In this document: positions 1-7,900 of the stretch, in pieces | How the letters are laid out: each line of letters begins with the position of its first letter | Numbering within the stretch: position 1 is the stretch's first letter | Origin: Archaeoglobaceae archaeon | GTDB lineage: Archaea; Halobacteriota; Archaeoglobi; Archaeoglobales; JdFR-42 | DNA: 18,515 nucleotides | Direction: 5' to 3' | Assembly (NCBI GenBank): GCA_015523685.1 | Contig: WAJW01000065.1 | Location: forward strand, 1 to 18,515 | Notes under the pieces: generated by a model | The model's input: the letters and a program-made list of their open reading frames with translations, nothing else | What the model was told of the DNA's origin: nothing | The model's database searches: none | Position numbers and translations under genes: made by a program

Positions 1-30
1 CGTGGGCGCGGAGATGTGTATAAGAGACAG
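1..30 (+). other. Residual Illumina Nextera adapter (non-genomic)
   Basis: Positions 12-30 are identical to the 19-base Tn5 mosaic end used in Nextera libraries (agatgtgtataagagacag). Positions 1-11 match the adjoining read-2 adapter tail with one mismatch (g at position 8 where the adapter has t). In the hel308 reading frame this encodes the peptide MCIRDS, a known signature of untrimmed adapter in metagenomic protein sets. The genomic sequence therefore starts at about position 31, which is a contig edge. Confidence 0.96.
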
Positions 31-2032
31 CTTCCCCCCACAGAGGGAGGCACTCAGGAAAGGCATTTTTTCAGAGAAAAATTTTGTCATCTCGGTTCCC
101 ACCGCTGGTGGTAAAACCCTTATTGCTGAATTTGCCATGCTGTACGAGATCATGAAAGGGGGAAAATGCCTGTATGTTGTTCCTCTCAGGGCTCTTGCCT
201 CTGAAAAATTCAATGAATTCAGGAAGTTCAGCGAACTTGGATTTAAGGTTGGATTGTCCACTGGAGATTACGAATCAAGAGATGAGTGGCTTGGAAACTA
301 TGATATAATTATAACGACAGGTGAAAAGGCAGATTCTCTCATGAGGAACCGCGCATCATGGATGAAATACATTTCATGTCTCGTTGTTGATGAGGTTCAT
401 CTCATCGACTCTCCTGATAGAGGCCCGACCCTTGAAATGGTCATCGTCAAGCTGAAAAAGCTCAACCCCGACCTGAGGATAGTTGCTCTTTCTGCAACAA
501 TCGCAAATGTGGAGGAACTGGCAGAGTGGCTCAATGCTGAGGTCATGAAAAGCAGCTGGAGGCCTGTGAAGCTTTATGAGGGTGTGAGCTCGGGAAAGAA
601 ACTGATCCTTGTGAAGGACGGAATGTTTGTTGAGCGGGAAACCGCAGGAACCCTAGAAGGTCTTGTCAGGGAGACCCTGGAGGAGAACGGCCAGGTTCTC
701 GTCTTCGATGGTACGAGAAAGAGAGCCGAAGCAACCGCAAGAAAATTGTCGGTTTTTTTTGAATCTTCAGAAGAACTGAGATTAATTTCAAGCAGGATCA
801 GAGAACTGGACAGCACGGATACAGGCAGGAAACTCGCTGATTGCGTGGAGAAAGGAACAGCCTTTCATCATGCTGGACTGATCTATGAGGAGAGGAGCAT
901 CGTTGAGAAGGCATTCAGGGAAGGCCTGATCAGGGTTGTTGTTTCAACACCAACCCTCGCTGCAGGGGTGAATCTTCCAGCAAGGAGGGTGATAATAAAA
1001 AGTTACAGAAGATACAGAATGAATGAGGGCTCGGTTCCCATCCCGTGCCTTGAATACAAGCAGATGGCCGGAAGGGCAGGGAGACCCGGACTCGATCCAT
1101 TTGGGGAGGCAATAATTCTCGCGAAATCGGCACGGGAAGCAGAAGACCTCATATGGAGATACATACTTGCAGAGCCAGAGCCCGTTTACTCAAAGCTCGG
1201 ATCAGAGAAGAATCTCAGATTTCATGTTCTCTCCCTTATCGCTGAGAATCCCCTCAGGATTGATGAACTTGAAAATTCATTCCGTGAAACTTTTTTCTTC
1301 TCTCAGAATGGTGACATCCCCGGATTTGAGAGTATACTCTCTCAGCTTGGAGAGTGGGGTATGATTGAGGGGTCTGAAATTCTTCAGGCTACATACTTTG
1401 GAGAGGTTGTATCGAAGCTCTACATCGATCCCATGTCTGGCTTCATCTTTCGTAAATCCATTGAGAAAATGGACGATGGAGATGATCTACAGCTCTTACA
1501 TCTCATATGCAGGGTCCCGGATATGGAAAAACTTTATATCAACAGAAGGGATCACTGGATAGAAGAAATTGCTGGAGAAACGGAAAATCTCACGTATAAA
1601 CCTCCGGTTAACTCACCTGAATATGAGTGGTTTCTGAGCGAATTTAAAACTGCCCTCTGCCTCCTTGACTGGATTGATGAGGAGGATGAGTCCATAATCT
1701 GTGACAAGTACTCCATTGCCCCTGGAGATCTCAGGAGGATTGTGGAAATAGGGGAATGGCTTGCCCATTCCCTTTCGAAGATAGCTCATATCATGGAAAA
1801 TCCCGTGGAAAAACGGGCTGAAAAGCTTGTGGAGAGGCTTCATCATGGTGTCAGAGAGGAACTCCTCTCTCTTGTAAGATTCAGAGGAATAGGAAGGATA
1901 AGGGCAAGAAAGATGTATTCAAGAGGTATAAGGACAGCCAGAGATATACTCATAAAGAGAGACGATCTCAGGGCAATACTCGGTGATGGAATCGCGGAAA
2001 AAGTGTTGTCGCAAATAAGAGAGGAAGATTAG
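31..2032 (+). CDS. hel308: ATP-dependent DNA helicase Hel308 (5' partial)
   Basis: Superfamily 2 3'-5' DNA helicase acting at stalled or damaged replication forks. The genuine frame opens directly after the adapter with the Q-motif region FPPQREAL, followed by Walker A PTAGGKT (usually TAAGKT or TASGKT in the family), the DEVH box in CLVVDEVHL, SAT in ALSATIAN, FHHAGL, the motif V region STPTLAAGVNLPARR and motif VI QMAGRAGRPG. The C-terminal part carries the winged-helix/ratchet region (LYIDPMSGFIF, HLICRVPDME) and a final helix-hairpin-helix-like segment RFRGIGRIRARKMY. From memory of A. fulgidus Hel308, roughly 25-30 N-terminal residues are missing, and the C-terminus (GIAEKVLSQIREED) is somewhat shorter. 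The apparent GTG start at position 2 is adapter and should be ignored. Identification is very secure. Confidence 0.96.
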
Positions 2033-2041
2033 GGTACCGCA

Positions 2042-2052
2042 TTCTATATATG
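2042..2052 (+). promoter_or_regulatory. TATA box for the tandem thymidylate synthase gene
   Basis: The stretch ttctatatatg, 10 nt after the hel308 stop, resembles an archaeal TATA box. Its centre is about 27 nt upstream of the ATG at 2076, so transcription could begin at that codon and give a leaderless mRNA. No Shine-Dalgarno sequence is seen before either ATG 2055 or ATG 2076. Confidence 0.4.
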
Positions 2053-2054
2053 TC

Positions 2055-3383
2055 ATGCGAAACACCTTAATCGCGATGATCATATCTGACAGCTTTGAGG
2101 ATCTTCAGCCAGTGCTTTTTTCAAAACTCAAAGCAGAGGGTATAAAGGCCAGATCAAGATTTGGCGAGACCGTAAGGGGGAGTGCCTGGTTTGCAGTTGT
2201 AAAGAAACCCGGGTCCCATGATGTCATGAACCCCGATATGAGTGGATGGAATCTCTCAGATGGAGAGACGTACCTGACGAGAGTTGAGCCACATCTTCCC
2301 GTTGTGGCACGTAAACTCAGTGAAGTTGAGTTCACAAGGAGGATGTCCATCCCCGTGTGGATGCCCCATGATCACTTCAGCAGAACTCCTCCTGCAATTA
2401 CAGAGATAAGCTGTATGGTGGTGGAAAAGAGGATTCACCTCACCGCATTCGTAAGAAGTCTCGATGTCATCAATTATCTTATGAGCAATGGTGATTTTCT
2501 GAAGTATGTCATGGACTGGCTCGTGGATCACACCCCCTACAGACATGGAACCATAGGGCTTGTGATAGGCGTTCCCCATTTCTATATCAGGGATTCCGCC
2601 AGGATGGAAGAGGTGGAGTACAGGGAGGTTTACGGTGTTACCGAGTATGGTGCACACATAAAGGAGAATTATCTTTCAACCGCATGGCACAGTGCCCTCG
2701 AGGGGATACTTAACCTTGGTTTCAAAAAACCCACTGAATGGGGGGAGTTCTTTGAGGGTCAGAAGGAGAGCATGTTCATTCACAGACTCATGATAGAGGT
2801 TTCAGATCCGGATGAGCATGAAATCCATGACAAGGCTCCTTTTTCGAGAGATTATGGAGTTGATTATGCCCACGATTATCTGATATGTGCCGGGTACATC
2901 GACAGAAGGGTTGATCAGAACATACTGAAAGATGGAGAGGTCTATTCCTATGCCGAGAGGGCGAGGTACTGTCTGAGAGATGAGAAGAAGGTGGATCAGC
3001 TTTATGAGTGCATAAACAAATTAACGGAGGATAGATGGAGAAGAGACGCTTACGTAGGAATATCACGCCCGTGGGATCTCGAGCATGACGATCCTCCCTG
3101 TCTGAGGGGTTACATGTTTTTCGCTGAATCGGAAAGGAGGCTATGTGGAATGTTCTATATGAGATCAAATGATGCATACGGAGCTATGCACGCCAACATG
3201 TTCGGTTTCAATTTACTGACAAGGTATGTCCGGGATTTAACTTCCTTTGAATCTCACAGACTCGTTCATTTCGCCCTCGATGCCCACATATACGGAGAAT
3301 TCTACGACTCGGTCAGAGAGCTTCTTTATCCCGAAATGCCATCTTTCTCTGCAGAGATAACCGGCAGACAGGACACAAATTAG
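2055..3383 (+). CDS. Tandem thymidylate synthase-like protein (two TS domains, N-terminal one lacking the catalytic Cys)
   Basis: The C-terminal half matches archaeal ThyA: YSYAERAR (297-304), phosphate-binding R329-R330, PPCL with catalytic Cys C349, RSND (R370, S371, D373), N381, and DAHIY (H411, Y413). Spacings equal those of E. coli TS as I recall them (R127-C146 = 19, R166-N177 = 11, R166-H207 = 41); only C349-R370 is one longer than C146-R166. The N-terminal half repeats the pattern about 235 residues earlier: R95-R96, PPA with A114 at the Cys position, RSLD (R134, S135, D137), N145, and H175/Y177, also with spacings of 11 and 41. Single-domain archaeal ThyA is about 220 residues, so 442 is close to twice that. 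Asn at 145 and 381 is the type that favours dUMP over dCMP. Residue numbers use ATG 2055; ATG 2076 (residue 8, MIISDSFEDL) is the likelier start, because the TATA box is 3-5 nt from 2055 but about 27 nt from 2076. The likely reaction is dUMP to dTMP with a folate or methanopterin C1 donor; this is inferred. It could instead be a modified-nucleotide enzyme or non-catalytic. Confidence 0.82.
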   Translation: MRNTLIAMIISDSFEDLQPVLFSKLKAEGIKARSRFGETVRGSAWFAVVKKPGSHDVMNPDMSGWNLSDGETYLTRVEPHLPVVARKLSEVEFTRRMSIPVWMPHDHFSRTPPAITEISCMVVEKRIHLTAFVRSLDVINYLMSNGDFLKYVMDWLVDHTPYRHGTIGLVIGVPHFYIRDSARMEEVEYREVYGVTEYGAHIKENYLSTAWHSALEGILNLGFKKPTEWGEFFEGQKESMFIHRLMIEVSDPDEHEIHDKAPFSRDYGVDYAHDYLICAGYIDRRVDQNILKDGEVYSYAERARYCLRDEKKVDQLYECINKLTEDRWRRDAYVGISRPWDLEHDDPPCLRGYMFFAESERRLCGMFYMRSNDAYGAMHANMFGFNLLTRYVRDLTSFESHRLVHFALDAHIYGEFYDSVRELLYPEMPSFSAEITGRQDTN

Positions 3384-3400
3384 ATTGGGTATTCAGGCGG

Positions 3401-4468
3401 ATGGAAATGCTGGTTACTGAAATCAGAGCTGAGAAGTACGACCTTCCTCTCAGGGAACCATTCAGAATAGCTCTGGGAAGTGTTGAAAAATCCGGGAACG
3501 TTCTGGTAAGGGTCTCATCTGGAGAGCTATACGGGATTGGTGAATGTGCCCCACCCAGGTTTATAACTGGAGAAAGCCAGAGAGGGTGCCTGTCGTTCAT
3601 AGAATCCATAAAGGACTCTCTGATAGGTACGGAGCTGACTCCGGAGACCCTCGATGATAAATTGAAGGACTTCAGTGATATGCCCTCTGCCAGGGCAGGT
3701 CTGGACATTGCACTGCATGACCTCATCGCCAGAAAGCTCTCGACTCCCCTTTACAAATTGCTGGGAGGATACAGAAATAGAGTTGAGACCGATATAACCA
3801 TAGGTATAACATCTCCTGAGGACGTTGAGAGAAAGGTTCATCAGGCATTATCGGAGGGCTACAGGATTATAAAACTCAAGGTCGAAGGAAATATAAGGCG
3901 TGATTTTGAGAGGGTAAGAGCTGTGGGAGAGCTGGGAGTCAGGATAAGAATAGATGCAAATCAGGGTTTCTCTCCGCGCGAAGCAGTTGAATTCATCAAA
4001 AAGGTGGATGGCTTTGATGTTGAGCTCATTGAACAGCCCGTTCATGCGGGAGATATAGAGGGTCTGAGGTACGTGAGGGATAACAGCGAAATACCCGTTT
4101 TTGCCGATGAGAGCGTTCTGGGCCCCGCTGATGCGCTGAATGTGATCCGCCAGAATTCCGTTGATGGCATAAACATAAAACTGATGAAGGCGGGAGGAAT
4201 AACAGGGGCAATTCGAATTTTACATGTTGCGGAAAGTGCGGAAATTCCATGCATGATAGGTTGTATGCTGGAATCTCGTGTCTCTCTCACCGCAGGTGCT
4301 CATTTTGCACTTGCGTTCAAAAATGTGAGATATGTTGATCTCGATTCCCACAATTTTCTGAAGGATGATCCGGTCAGAGGTGGTATGGAAGTTCGCAGGG
4401 GGTGGATAAGAGTTCCTGACAGTCCGGGGCTTGGAATAGAGGGAGTTGAGAATTGCTTCGAATTTTGA
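3401..4468 (+). CDS. Dipeptide epimerase (L-Ala-D/L-Glu epimerase-like, enolase superfamily)
   Basis: This is a muconate-lactonizing-enzyme-subgroup member of the enolase superfamily, with an N-terminal capping domain and a C-terminal TIM barrel. The catalytic set is visible: KLK (K158, K160) ending barrel strand 2, Mg ligands D185 (DANQGF), E211 (EQP) and D236 (DESV), and the opposite base K260 in NIKLMKAGG. The TDITIG stretch at 130-135 and D313/D315 (DLD) are typical of the L-Ala-D/L-Glu epimerase branch. The length of 355 residues is normal. ATG 3401 is followed by an in-frame ATG at 3407; the purine-rich aggcgg ends at 3400 and is better spaced for 3407. It lies 17 nt after the tandem TS gene and may be cotranscribed. 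The true dipeptide substrate cannot be read from sequence. An archaeon without murein would use it for peptide catabolism or a modified cell-surface peptide, which is inference. Confidence 0.87.
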   Translation: MEMLVTEIRAEKYDLPLREPFRIALGSVEKSGNVLVRVSSGELYGIGECAPPRFITGESQRGCLSFIESIKDSLIGTELTPETLDDKLKDFSDMPSARAGLDIALHDLIARKLSTPLYKLLGGYRNRVETDITIGITSPEDVERKVHQALSEGYRIIKLKVEGNIRRDFERVRAVGELGVRIRIDANQGFSPREAVEFIKKVDGFDVELIEQPVHAGDIEGLRYVRDNSEIPVFADESVLGPADALNVIRQNSVDGINIKLMKAGGITGAIRILHVAESAEIPCMIGCMLESRVSLTAGAHFALAFKNVRYVDLDSHNFLKDDPVRGGMEVRRGWIRVPDSPGLGIEGVENCFEF

Positions 4469-4520
4469 CATCCCCCGCATTCAGCATTACATTTTGCCTG
4501 ATATCTTTCAGATCACCATC

Positions 4521-4538
4521 TTCCCGGCAATTCGGGAA
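4521..4538. terminator. Hairpin between convergent genes, possible bidirectional terminator
   Basis: A perfect 6-bp inverted repeat, ttcccg and cgggaa, flanks a 6-nt loop in the 112-bp gap between the ends of the epimerase (+) and thiC (-) genes. It is followed by an A/T-rich stretch but no strong U-run on either strand, so termination is plausible rather than certain. Confidence 0.35.
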
Positions 4539-4580
4539 AATTATAAAAATTCATCCGTAATTCCTGCTCAGAATAGATTT

Positions 4581-5858
4581 TCAGGACTTATTAAGGGCAG
4601 ATTTAACAAGCTGAATGGCACATATGTCTCCGCACATGGAACATGCTTTGGTCCTTGATTTTCGTCCATGCCAGATCTCCTCAGCTCTCTCTCTGTCGAT
4701 CGCAAGTTCAAACTGTCTCTCCCAGTTCAGTTCCTTTCTGGCAATGGCCATCTGCCTGTCCAGTTCTCTTGCCCTCTCCCTCTGACCCTCCTTGACGGTA
4801 TCAGCCACATGAGCGGCAATCTTTGTTATTATAACACCCTCTCTGATGTGATCCACTCCCGGCAGGGCGAGATGCTCGGAGGGTGTCACCATGCATATGA
4901 AATCGGCTCCATGCATCCCTGCGACAGCACCCCCGATTGCTCCCACTATGTGGTCGTAACCGGGGGCAATGTCTGTTACGAGAGGGCCAAGGAGGTACAG
5001 AGGCGCCTCATCCGTTATTTTTTTCATTGAGGTCACGCTTATTTCCACCTCATCGAGGGGAACATGCCCTGGACCCTCCACCATTGCCTGAACTCCCGCT
5101 TCTCTTGCCCTCCTGGTAAGTTCGCCCAGAATTATGAACTCCATGAACTTTGCCCTGTCAGAGGCATCATTTATGCATCCAGGTCTCATGCCGTCTCCGA
5201 GGCTTATTGTAACGTCGTACTCCTTCAGAATTTCAAGGAGATAGTCAAATTCTCTGTAGAAGGGATTATCCTCTCCATTATGTATCATCCATCCGATGAG
5301 AAAGGCCCCACCCCTGCTGACAACATCAAGTATTCTCTCGGAATTCTTGAGCCTCTCGAGGGAGTTGAGATTAACACCCGCGTGAATGGTCATGAAATCC
5401 ACTCCGTCTTCTGCATGTTTTCTGACGGTATTGAACATATCATCAGAGGTCATGTTAACCACTGCGTCCTTTTCCATCGCGGACTGATATATCGGGACGG
5501 TGCCGAAGGGGAGTTTTGTATGGTTCATGAGCTCTTTCCTAATCCTATCGAGGTCTCCACCGGTGGATAGATCCATTATGGCATCGGCACCATATTTCTC
5601 GGCCACTCTCACTTTCTCAATTTCCTCCTCAATACATATGTACTCCCTTGAGGTTCCAACATTCGCATTTATCTTCGTGCTCATGAACTTTCCGATTCCC
5701 CTGGGCACAATATCCTCCCTTCTTACGTTTCTGGGAATGACAACCTTTCCTTCGGCGACGAGACGAGCAAGTTTTTCCGGCTTTATACCCTCGTCTCTCG
5801 CAACTCTCTCGATCTCAGGTGTTATCCTTCCCTTTCTTGCCTCGTCCATAAGTGTCAT
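4581..5858 (-). CDS. thiC: Phosphomethylpyrimidine synthase ThiC
   Basis: Radical-SAM enzyme that rearranges aminoimidazole ribotide to HMP phosphate for thiamine, releasing 5'-deoxyadenosine, formate and CO. Family blocks seen: TKINANVGTSREY (61-73), MDLSTGGDLD (95-104), SRGGAFL, SLGDGMRPG, EGPGHVPLDEV, VTDIAPGYDHI and a C-terminal cysteine cluster CSMCGDIC (C406, C409, C413) for the 4Fe-4S cluster. The spacing is Cx2Cx3C, one residue shorter than the textbook bacterial Cx2Cx4C. I chose the ATG at 5858 because MTLMDEARKG is the family N-terminus and aaaggggt lies just upstream; an ATG at 5882 would add eight atypical residues. It is the last gene of the minus-strand run, 70 nt after the phosphoesterase gene. 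An alternative is the ThiC paralogue BzaF (5-hydroxybenzimidazole synthase), which I cannot exclude by motif reading. No TPP-riboswitch-like structure fits the short leader. Confidence 0.93.
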   Translation of the reverse strand: MTLMDEARKGRITPEIERVARDEGIKPEKLARLVAEGKVVIPRNVRREDIVPRGIGKFMSTKINANVGTSREYICIEEEIEKVRVAEKYGADAIMDLSTGGDLDRIRKELMNHTKLPFGTVPIYQSAMEKDAVVNMTSDDMFNTVRKHAEDGVDFMTIHAGVNLNSLERLKNSERILDVVSRGGAFLIGWMIHNGEDNPFYREFDYLLEILKEYDVTISLGDGMRPGCINDASDRAKFMEFIILGELTRRAREAGVQAMVEGPGHVPLDEVEISVTSMKKITDEAPLYLLGPLVTDIAPGYDHIVGAIGGAVAGMHGADFICMVTPSEHLALPGVDHIREGVIITKIAAHVADTVKEGQRERARELDRQMAIARKELNWERQFELAIDRERAEEIWHGRKSRTKACSMCGDICAIQLVKSALNKS

Positions 5859-5898
5859 TTTACAACCCCTTTCTATAGCCATTCAATTTATCACGCTC

Positions 5899-5914
5899 TT
5901 GATTTTAATTTTTC
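5899..5914 (-). promoter_or_regulatory. Possible internal BRE/TATA promoter for thiC
   Basis: On the minus strand the sequence ccgaaaaattaaaatc resembles a BRE plus TATA element centred near 5906. This predicts a start site near 5880, leaving a leader of about 20 nt that carries the aggggt ribosome-binding sequence before ATG 5858. thiC may thus be transcribed separately from the upstream run. Confidence 0.3.
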
Positions 5915-5928
5915 GGTGATTGAAATCT

Positions 5929-6438
5929 TTATCTGAAAAGTATGGATTTACAGGCTTTCGGAGATACTATAATCTCTCTCACCTTAGCCTTCTCTTCTTC
6001 AATATCAAGCCGGGCACAGGTCGGAAAAGACATTCTGGGGCGTGTTGGACTGCCCGGACATACGATGAGTGCTGAGGGCAATCTTTCCATCACGAATCTG
6101 TGGGCATGGCCGAATACGAGCACGTCAACTCCCATCTCTCTTGCGAGGTAACCCAGCCCTGTGAAATCGTTGATGCTGAGCTGACCTTCATGCACAACAC
6201 CGATCTTCACGTTTTCTGACTCAAATATGAGCTCCTCAGGAAGTTTTTCCCTCAGCTCAGGATCATCCGAGTTTCCATATACAGCCTTGAGATCCCATTC
6301 TGAAAGTTTCTCATACACCTCGGGGGATGTGAAATCTCCCGCATGAACGATCAGGTCTGCATCATCCATTAGATCCTCCATCACAGCAGGAGGATTCCAT
6401 TTTTCCATATGGGTATCTGCCATGAGAAGGATTCTCAT
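5929..6438 (-). CDS. Calcineurin-like phosphoesterase, YfcE/MJ0936 type
   Basis: A small metallophosphoesterase of 169 residues, the usual size for the YfcE/MJ0936 group of dimetal phosphodiesterases. The metal-binding set is visible in order: D8 and H10 (MADTH), D35 (HAGD), N56 (YGNSDD), H83 (VVHEG) and H111/H113 (FGHAH). The cytoplasmic substrate is unknown, and the family hydrolyses model phosphodiesters. The start codon overlaps the rpiA stop as atga (4-nt overlap), indicating translational coupling. The gene reads into thiC after 70 nt. No sequence feature ties it to thiamine or nucleoside metabolism; a role with SurE and RpiA in phosphate-ester turnover is only suggested by context. Confidence 0.85.
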   Translation of the reverse strand: MRILLMADTHMEKWNPPAVMEDLMDDADLIVHAGDFTSPEVYEKLSEWDLKAVYGNSDDPELREKLPEELIFESENVKIGVVHEGQLSINDFTGLGYLAREMGVDVLVFGHAHRFVMERLPSALIVCPGSPTRPRMSFPTCARLDIEEEKAKVREIIVSPKACKSILFR

Positions 6439-7109
6439 TTCTTCAACACCTCCACCTTTCCGGAACCTCTTCCCACGTAGACCTCATCAACCATCCGGGA
6501 GGGAAATATGCCGTTTTCAACCACTCCGGGAATGGAATCAAGCCTAACACTGAGCTTTTCCGGTTCTCTTATAATCCCGAAATCACAGTCAAGGATGAGG
6601 TTTCCATTGTCTGTAACAACGGGCCCAACCTTCCTTTCAGCCTCCCTTATCCGGGGATCACCTCCCAGTGATCTTACCTCCTCCATAACCTGCATGATAG
6701 CATCAGGAATAACTTCAACAGGAACGTATGCGTCAAGGCTCTCACTCAACTTGGACTCATCAACGATCACGGTGAACCTGCTGGCAGAAAAAGCAACTAT
6801 CTTCTCCATTGTGTGTGCTCCTCCGTGACCCTTGATAAGGGATAGATCATTAGCCACCTGATCTGCCCCATCCACAGCAAGTTCAGGTGAATGCTCCATC
6901 AATGAAACTATCTTGATCCCGTTTGTGAGGGAAAGAATTTTGCTCTGATATGAGGTGGGAATCCCGTATACCGTTATGTTTTCACTCTCTATTCTCTTTC
7001 CAAGAGCTTTTATAAACTCTGCCACGGTGGAACCACTTCCTATTCCAACAACATCTCCATCCCTCACCTCTTTTGCGACCCTTTCACCTACAATCTTTTT
7101 GATATTCAA
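6435..7109 (-). CDS. rpiA: Ribose-5-phosphate isomerase A
   Basis: Interconverts ribose 5-phosphate and ribulose 5-phosphate. Motifs, numbered from the TTG start: phosphate-binding GSGST (24-28), DGADQ (80-84; most family members read DGADE), and KGHGGAHTMEK with the likely catalytic Lys93 and Glu102 (usually KGGGGA). The length of 224 residues is normal. The start is probably TTG at 7109: a perfect ggaggt ribosome-binding site lies 6 nt upstream, inside the last codons of surE, and the surE stop ends 2 nt before. A GTG at 7127 is open but has only a weak site and adds six residues. It is sandwiched between surE and the phosphoesterase gene, which it overlaps by 4 nt, so all three are probably one transcript. 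Confidence 0.93.
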   Translation of the reverse strand: MNIKKIVGERVAKEVRDGDVVGIGSGSTVAEFIKALGKRIESENITVYGIPTSYQSKILSLTNGIKIVSLMEHSPELAVDGADQVANDLSLIKGHGGAHTMEKIVAFSASRFTVIVDESKLSESLDAYVPVEVIPDAIMQVMEEVRSLGGDPRIREAERKVGPVVTDNGNLILDCDFGIIREPEKLSVRLDSIPGVVENGIFPSRMVDEVYVGRGSGKVEVLKK

Positions 7110-7111
7110 AC

Positions 7112-7900
7112 TCAGACCTCCATCCACCTTTTCAGCAGTTTGAAATCAATTCTTGATGTGCAGTCGAGGGAGACAGGTGTAATTGAAATTTTTCCCATTC
7201 TTATTGCGTGAATATCCGTGCCTGATTCAGAATCCTGGAATTCCTTCCCATCTATCCAGTAATAAGGTCTGCCTCTTGGATCAAATCTCTCCTCAACTGA
7301 AGTGTTGAATATCCTTCTTGCAAGTCGGGTGATCTCCACCTCTGAATTTTCGGTCACATTTCTGGGAATATTAATATTCAGAACATCAACCCCTTCCGGT
7401 ATGCCTTTTCTCAGAACTCTACCGGCAATTTTCTTGAGTATCTTTTTTGGAACTTCGAAATCCTTCTTCATAAATCCGAAGTGGAACTTATCCCCCTGAT
7501 CTTCGACCTCAATGGAAATTGCAATGGATGGTGATCCCTGTGTTGCACCTTCAAGAGCAGCGCCAACAGTTCCGGAGGTTGTTATGGCTTCGGTGGACAG
7601 GTTTTCACCCAGGTTAAAGCCCGAAACAACAAGATCCGGTCTCTCGCCAATTATTGCGTATATTCCGATTATCACCGCATCGGTTGGTGTGCCCCCAACT
7701 GCATAGGCTTCCACACCATTCACCCTGGTCTTGAAAACTCTGATGGGTTCGAAAATGGACAGAGCCCTCCCGACACCACTCTTCTGTGTTGCCGGGGCAA
7801 CCATATACACATCTCCAAGATCACTCAGGGCTTCGTATGCAGCATGTATTCCGGAGCTATAAATACCATCATCGTTTGTCAGAAGTATTTTCCTGGCCAT
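7112..7900 (-). CDS. surE: 5'/3'-nucleotidase SurE
   Basis: Cytoplasmic metal-dependent nucleoside monophosphatase and exopolyphosphatase family. Family signatures: TNDDG at 8-12 (metal ligands D10, D11), S41 in QKSGVG, and SGFNLGEN at 93-100 (N96 completes the metal site). GGTPTDAV (69-76) and the TSGTVGAALEG stretch are also typical. The length of 262 residues is usual. ATG 7900 is the first possible start, since an in-frame TAA lies just upstream, and ggagg sits about 10 nt before it. The start lies inside the 3' end of the deaminase gene (32-nt overlap). Together with the deaminase and RpiA it suggests nucleotide to nucleoside to pentose turnover; that grouping is inferred from gene order. 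Confidence 0.93.
   Translation of the reverse strand: MARKILLTNDDGIYSSGIHAAYEALSDLGDVYMVAPATQKSGVGRALSIFEPIRVFKTRVNGVEAYAVGGTPTDAVIIGIYAIIGERPDLVVSGFNLGENLSTEAITTSGTVGAALEGATQGSPSIAISIEVEDQGDKFHFGFMKKDFEVPKKILKKIAGRVLRKGIPEGVDVLNINIPRNVTENSEVEITRLARRIFNTSVEERFDPRGRPYYWIDGKEFQDSESGTDIHAIRMGKISITPVSLDCTSRIDFKLLKRWMEV

Noticed and set aside
2..30. GTG start and first ten residues (MGAEMCIRDS) of Hel308
   Set aside because: This is adapter sequence in frame with the helicase, not a real N-terminus.
5064..5570. 168-codon plus-strand frame opposite thiC
   Set aside because: It is the antisense shadow of the strongly conserved thiC gene and has no domain of its own.
5859..5928. Possible TPP riboswitch in front of thiC
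   Set aside because: Only 70 nt are available and the conserved thi-box sequences are not seen; a simple TATA and ribosome site explain the gap.
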